The position numbers and the translations under genes were made by a program. The notes beneath the pieces are model-generated. The model did not search any database. It was given only the letters and a program-made list of their open reading frames with translations, and was not told the origin of the DNA. Positions 8,038 through 11,296 of a stretch of DNA of 11,296 nucleotides are shown here, piece by piece. Numbering within the stretch: position 1 is the stretch's first letter; the number at the start of each line of letters is the position of its first letter. The DNA is from JBGCED01 sp045106055 (lineage in GTDB: Bacteria; Pseudomonadota; Alphaproteobacteria; CBDDJK01), in NCBI GenBank assembly GCA_045106055.1, contig JBGCED010000101.1:1-11296 (forward strand). Direction: 5' to 3'.

Positions 8038-9336
8038 TTAATCTTTATCTGTTGGGCTTTTATCTAACGGGCGGGGATCCAAATGAAATAATTTTAAACT
8101 GGTTAGCGCAAAATTGGTAAAAGGCGCACGCAAGGCAGCGGGCAATACCCGTACATTTACCCTTAATCGCCATATCATGTAAAGGGCGGCCATCACATTC
8201 ATTGTGCCTGCAAAAAAGAATAAGGCGCGTGCGCCAAATAATGAAATAAGCTGCCCTGAAATTAACGGACCAATGATCATGCCCAGCGAAAAAATCATTA
8301 ATAGGGTGGAACAAATGCCAATCATTTGATGGGGCTGGGCGCGGTCACCCGCATGGGCGATCGAAATGGAATAAACAGACATGGCGCACCCACCCCATAA
8401 TGCAAGCAAGCCCCAAATGATTCCTTTCGGCATTTGATCACCAAAAAAGGCAAGAATAATCGATGTTGCCGTAACCACCAGCGATAATATCAGCATGATT
8501 TTGCGGCGATCATAAATATCAGACAGCAACCCTGCCGGCCATTGCAAAATCAAATTACCAAATTGCAGCGCAGAAAAAAACAATGCCCCGCCCGCAACCC
8601 CAAAGCCAAGCTCAATCGCATAGATCGGAATTAAATTGGCAACGGAATTATTGGAAAGCGATATTAAAATGCTCATCACCAAGCTTGCGGGCGCAATTTT
8701 ATAAACTTCCATAAAGGATAATCGCCGCGCCGATTCCCCGCCTGTTTGGGGGGCTTTCACTCTGGTAATCGCAACGGGCAGCAGCGCAAGCGAGAAAAAG
8801 CCGCTAATCACCATAAAATAACGCGCGATCTCATAACCATCCTTGGGGGCGGGCAGCAAGGTAATCACCAAAGGCGCGGTGGCTTGCGCCAGCTTATAGA
8901 CAATCGTGTAGGCAGCAAGCACCCGCCCGCGTTTTGAAAATTCGGTTTCCCCGCTGATCCAGCTTTCACACACAGTGAAAATGCCTGAAAGCGCAAACCC
9001 CATTGCTGCACGCGTAAATGCCCAAAACCACAAATCAACCGACATGGTCATCACCAGCGCACCAACCGCATCAATCGCGGCGAATACCGAAAATGCGCGA
9101 ATATGACCGACCGATTGAATCAAGCGCGGTGCAACCAAGGTTCCAAAGAAAAACCCCGCCGATGAAATGGCAATATGAACCCCAATTTGATCTGCGCCGT
9201 AACCTGCTTGATTAAGCAAGGCGGGCGCGATCACATTTAAAAGCCCGAATCCGCACTGAATAAGCCCCATCCCAAAAATGATTGAGGCAACGGCAAAATA
9301 AGGATTCTTAGGGGCATTGGGGGCTATATTTGTCAC
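8038..9336 (-). CDS. MFS transporter, YcaD-like
   Basis: This is a major facilitator superfamily inner-membrane transporter of 432 residues with about twelve hydrophobic segments. It resembles the YcaD-like group: FTRAAMGFALSG followed by CESW (residues 123-126) in the N-terminal half, and the cytoplasmic loop motif SDIYDRRKIM (272-281) in the C-terminal half. The substrate is unknown; members are often annotated as sugar or drug transporters without proof. The start is GTG 9336-9334: an in-frame TAG lies four codons upstream and the next Met is already inside the first membrane segment. No good ribosome binding site is seen. The last forty residues are partly basic (LRVNVRVLPAALR) and cytoplasmic. 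It lies 57 bases after grxD and 4 bases before rmuC, and is a paralogue of the plus-strand transporter at 9994. Confidence 0.9.
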   Translation of the reverse strand: MTNIAPNAPKNPYFAVASIIFGMGLIQCGFGLLNVIAPALLNQAGYGADQIGVHIAISSAGFFFGTLVAPRLIQSVGHIRAFSVFAAIDAVGALVMTMSVDLWFWAFTRAAMGFALSGIFTVCESWISGETEFSKRGRVLAAYTIVYKLAQATAPLVITLLPAPKDGYEIARYFMVISGFFSLALLPVAITRVKAPQTGGESARRLSFMEVYKIAPASLVMSILISLSNNSVANLIPIYAIELGFGVAGGALFFSALQFGNLILQWPAGLLSDIYDRRKIMLILSLVVTATSIILAFFGDQMPKGIIWGLLALWGGCAMSVYSISIAHAGDRAQPHQMIGICSTLLMIFSLGMIIGPLISGQLISLFGARALFFFAGTMNVMAALYMIWRLRVNVRVLPAALRAPFTNFALTSLKLFHLDPRPLDKSPTDKD

Positions 9337-9354
9337 AATGACAGACTATAACCC

Positions 9355-9388
9355 ATTATAATTTAATGGTAAAACCTTTAAATTATAA
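9355..9388 (-). promoter_or_regulatory. AT-rich inverted repeat (hairpin) overlapping a TATAAT
   Basis: Between grxD and the MFS gene lies a perfect 11-base inverted repeat, TTATAATTTAA (9356-9366) and TTAAATTATAA (9378-9388). Inside it, after one mismatch, GGT/ACC adds three more pairs, leaving an AAA loop. No T run follows on the minus strand, so it is not a standard intrinsic terminator. The downstream arm contains TATAAT on the minus strand (9360-9355), a perfect -10 hexamer about 20 bases before the GTG start, but no matching -35 is present. It may be an RNA processing or attenuation element, an operator, or a promoter element. Confidence 0.5.
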
Positions 9389-9393
9389 AATTA

Positions 9394-9717
9394 TTATGCC
9401 GCCTTGCTTGCATCAATCAGGGGCTGTAACTCACCCGCTTCAAACATTTCGCGCACAATATCGCAGCCACCGACAAATTCACCCTTTACATAAAGCTGGG
9501 GAATGGTTGGCCATTGCGAATATTCCTTGATCCCATTTCTGATATCAGGATCATCCAGCACATTCACGCCGTGGAATTTTGCATCCATATGATTTAAAAT
9601 CTGAACCACTGCGGCTGAAAATCCGCATTGCGGGAATACAGGTGTTCCTTTCATAAATAACACGATGTCATTATTTTGAACCAATTCGTCAAATGCGGCT
9701 TTTATGTTGGCTTCCAT
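9394..9717 (-). CDS. grxD: Monothiol glutaredoxin (CGFS type, Grx4/GrxD family)
   Basis: CGFS monothiol glutaredoxins bind a [2Fe-2S] cluster with glutathione, usually with a BolA partner, and take part in iron-sulfur cluster delivery and iron sensing in the cytoplasm. The 107-residue length is typical of the single-domain bacterial form. Visible features are the FMKGTP segment (21-26), the CGFS active site (residues 31-34), WPTIPQLYVKGEFVGGCDI (69-87) with the TIP glutathione-binding turn, and a C-terminal helix ending in EAGELQPLI. ATG 9717 is preceded by AAGGAG with a seven-base spacer, the strongest ribosome binding site on the minus strand here. No bolA gene is in the window; in many alphaproteobacteria one lies next to grxD, but here the downstream neighbour is an MFS transporter. 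Confidence 0.97.
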   Translation of the reverse strand: MEANIKAAFDELVQNNDIVLFMKGTPVFPQCGFSAAVVQILNHMDAKFHGVNVLDDPDIRNGIKEYSQWPTIPQLYVKGEFVGGCDIVREMFEAGELQPLIDASKAA

Positions 9718-9724
9718 GAAAAAT

Positions 9725-9730
9725 CTCCTT
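9725..9730 (-). promoter_or_regulatory. Ribosome binding site of grxD
   Basis: AAGGAG on the minus strand, seven bases before ATG 9717, fixes the grxD start. Confidence 0.85.
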
Positions 9731-9856
9731 AAGTGATGAGGGGGGTTGAATGGCTTATATAATATATTTACAATAATATTCTAGCATTTGATCGCAAATC
9801 TGCCAAACTTTATCTCTATCTCTTATATGGATTAAAGATTAAGATTATAAACAGGC

Positions 9857-9884
9857 ATAAAATAGCAATTGCGCCCCTTGTCAA
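9857..9884 (-). promoter_or_regulatory. Candidate promoter of grxD operon
   Basis: On the minus strand TTGACA (9884-9879) is a perfect -35 hexamer, followed after 16 bases by TTTTAT (9862-9857). It would leave a leader of roughly 130 bases before grxD. A nearer AT-rich candidate (TATATAA near 9755-9765) lacks a -35. The assignment is from motif inspection only. Confidence 0.38.
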
Positions 9885-9897
9885 AATACAGTAAGCG

Positions 9898-9926
9898 TTG
9901 AAGATATATAAGGGCTAAATTTTAAT
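9898..9926 (+). promoter_or_regulatory. Candidate promoter of the plus-strand MFS gene
   Basis: TTGAAG (9898-9903), a 17-base spacer and TTTAAT (9921-9926) form a reasonable sigma70-like promoter about 65 bases before the ATG at 9994. An alternative -35, TTGTCA at 9878-9883, overlaps the -35 of the opposite promoter but has no well-placed -10. Confidence 0.38.
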
Positions 9927-9979
9927 CAAATATCATCTTAATTAAACATTAATGCCCATCATCACCAACAGCCCATCAT

Positions 9980-9985
9980 AAGGAG
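9980..9985 (+). promoter_or_regulatory. Ribosome binding site of the plus-strand MFS gene
   Basis: AAGGAG lies eight bases before ATG 9994 and decides this start. Confidence 0.85.
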
Positions 9986-9993
9986 CGGCGCAA

Positions 9994-11296
9994 ATGTGGT
10001 TAGCGGTTCGGCAATGCTGGGTGCTGTTTGTGGGGCTGTTGCTATTTATGCTGGGCAATGGCTTGCAAGGGACTTTGATTGGGGTTAGAACCCAAAGCCT
10101 TGAATATGGCAATATCCTAACGGGTTTGATCATGGGGGGCTATTTTGTGGGAATGTTTTTGGGGTCAATCTTTGCCCCCAATCTGATTTCACGCGTGGGG
10201 CATGTGCGGGTGTTTGGCGCAGTTGCCTCTTTGGCATCCATTGCCATTTTAGTTTTTCCCATGATTAGCGAGCCTTTCACATGGTTTATCATGCGCGTCA
10301 TTATTGGCTTCAGCTTTGCGGGGCTTTATATTGTGGTGGAAAGCTGGTTAAATGATCGCGCCACCAATGAAACGCGCGGGCAAGTGCTTGGCATCTATAT
10401 GATCATCACTCTGCTTGGTTTTAGCTTTGGGCAGCTAATGCTTAACCTATCCGATCCTGAAACTTTTGAATTATTTGCGCTGGTATCGATCTTAATTTCA
10501 ATCGCGGTTATTCCTGTTTTGGTAAGCGCGCAGCCGATGCCAAGCTTTGAAGCCCCCGACCGCATGAGCTTGATGGCGCTTTATAAAATCACCCCGCTTG
10601 GGATCACTGTGATTGCCTTGGTCGGGCTTGCAAATGGCGTATTTTTGGGGCTTGGCGGGCCTTATATGATCCAGCAAGGCTTTTCGAATGCCGAAGTTTC
10701 CTATTTTCTTGCGATTTATTCCATTGGCGGGCTGTGCTGCACCTATCCGCTTGGTAAATTATCCGACATTCAAGATCGCCGCAAAATTATCATTGCCGCT
10801 GCAACCATCGCCGTTTTTGCATCCTTTGCAGGAACATGGTTTGGCATCAACCGCGATATTATCCCGCTATTGCTGGCAAGCTTTGTATTTGGCGGAATGG
10901 CGCTTCCCTTATATTCCTTATGTTTAGCCCACACCAATGATTTGCTAAAGCCGTCCCAGATGGTGGCAGCCAGCAGCACCCTATTGCTGATGAATGGGTT
11001 TGGATCAATCATTGGGGCGACGGCGGGGGGCTTTATTATGAATTTTGGCGGCGCAAAGACCTTTTTTATGATGTTGTCTGCGATTCACATTGCAATCGCA
11101 CTATATGCTTTTTGGCGGTTCAAACAGCGCAGCTTTGATCTTGATGCCGAAGATAAGAATAATTATATCCCCATTTCTGCGCGCGCATCCTCGGTTGCCT
11201 CCGCACTTAATCCTGATGCCGAATGGCCAGAATATTATCAAGATGATTATGATCCAGATGCGGATACGCAAACAGATGAACCCGATGAACAATCTG
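9994..11296 (+). CDS. MFS transporter, YcaD-like, with acidic C-terminal tail (3' end outside window)
   Basis: The frame is open from ATG 9994 to the right edge with no stop, giving 434 visible residues. About twelve hydrophobic segments mark an inner-membrane major facilitator superfamily transporter. It resembles the YcaD-like group: MRVIIGFSFAGLYIVVESWL (ESW at 116-118), the loop motif KLSDIQDRRKI (255-265), and ALPLYSLCLAHTND (303-316). The same landmarks in the same order occur in the minus-strand transporter at 8038-9336, so the two are paralogues. After the last membrane segment (about 357-376) comes a cytoplasmic tail; residues 408-434 hold about 12 Asp/Glu, and the tail continues past the edge. 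The substrate cannot be inferred. The start is firm, with AAGGAG eight bases upstream. Minus-strand frames in this region are shadows. Confidence 0.92.
   Translation, partial: MWLAVRQCWVLFVGLLLFMLGNGLQGTLIGVRTQSLEYGNILTGLIMGGYFVGMFLGSIFAPNLISRVGHVRVFGAVASLASIAILVFPMISEPFTWFIMRVIIGFSFAGLYIVVESWLNDRATNETRGQVLGIYMIITLLGFSFGQLMLNLSDPETFELFALVSILISIAVIPVLVSAQPMPSFEAPDRMSLMALYKITPLGITVIALVGLANGVFLGLGGPYMIQQGFSNAEVSYFLAIYSIGGLCCTYPLGKLSDIQDRRKIIIAAATIAVFASFAGTWFGINRDIIPLLLASFVFGGMALPLYSLCLAHTNDLLKPSQMVAASSTLLLMNGFGSIIGATAGGFIMNFGGAKTFFMMLSAIHIAIALYAFWRFKQRSFDLDAEDKNNYIPISARASSVASALNPDAEWPEYYQDDYDPDADTQTDEPDEQS

Larger units (their letters stand above)
9718..9993. other. AT-rich divergent intergenic region
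   Basis: These 276 bases separate the starts of grxD (minus) and the second MFS gene (plus). The stretch is clearly richer in A and T than the genes. I find no ORF with a plausible start and ribosome binding site and no RNA gene. It contains the ribosome binding sites at both ends and candidate promoters in the middle, plus a small TATCTC direct repeat near 9811-9827. Confidence 0.6.

Noticed and set aside
9811..9827. Short TATCTC direct repeat as a possible repeat array
   Set aside because: Only two to three imperfect copies in AT-rich sequence; no spacer regularity, so not a CRISPR or satellite.
9942..10133. Minus-strand 63-residue frame across the start of the plus-strand MFS gene
   Set aside because: It overlaps a strong AAGGAG-ATG start on the plus strand and the well-supported transporter; no ribosome binding site of its own.
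10688..11292. Several frames opposite or out of frame with the plus-strand MFS gene
   Set aside because: The plus-strand transporter frame runs unbroken from 9994 to the edge with conserved MFS landmarks, so these are shadows.

Overview
The window looks like chromosomal sequence from a bacterium, most likely an alphaproteobacterium of moderate to low GC content (judged by eye, not computed). The support is gene content: a four-subunit sarcosine oxidase operon in the order soxB-soxD-soxA-soxG, an RmuC protein, a CGFS monothiol glutaredoxin, YcaD-like MFS transporters and a SleB-type cell wall hydrolase. Start sites often carry AGGAG-like ribosome binding sites and nearly all genes end in TAA. 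I saw no insertion sequence, phage gene, CRISPR array, tRNA or rRNA.

Layout. (1) 2-343, plus strand: the C-terminal part of a SleB-like cell wall hydrolase that enters from the left edge. (2) 474-5670, minus strand: soxBDAG, transcribed right to left from a likely promoter near 5704-5733. The encoded enzyme oxidises sarcosine to glycine and passes the methyl carbon to tetrahydrofolate. The genes are tightly packed: gaps of 39 and 12 bases, then an 8-base overlap between soxA and soxG. (3) 5822-9717, minus strand: grxD, then an MFS transporter, then rmuC, then an unrecognised 265-residue protein whose start overlaps the rmuC stop by 8 bases. (4) 9718-9993: an AT-rich divergent intergenic region with candidate promoters for both sides. 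(5) 9994 to the right edge, plus strand: a second YcaD-like MFS transporter, paralogous to the first, with an acidic C-terminal tail and no stop inside the window.

How the genes relate. The four sox genes form one enzyme. RmuC and the unknown protein appear translationally coupled. The two MFS paralogues flank grxD and are transcribed away from each other, which suggests an old duplication or a conserved local block; their substrates cannot be read from sequence.

Nothing here is clearly a new biological system. The items most worth a second look are a 16-base A run inside the soxG coding region, the unrecognised gene coupled to rmuC, a long AT-rich hairpin just before the GTG-started MFS gene, and the pair of MFS paralogues around grxD.
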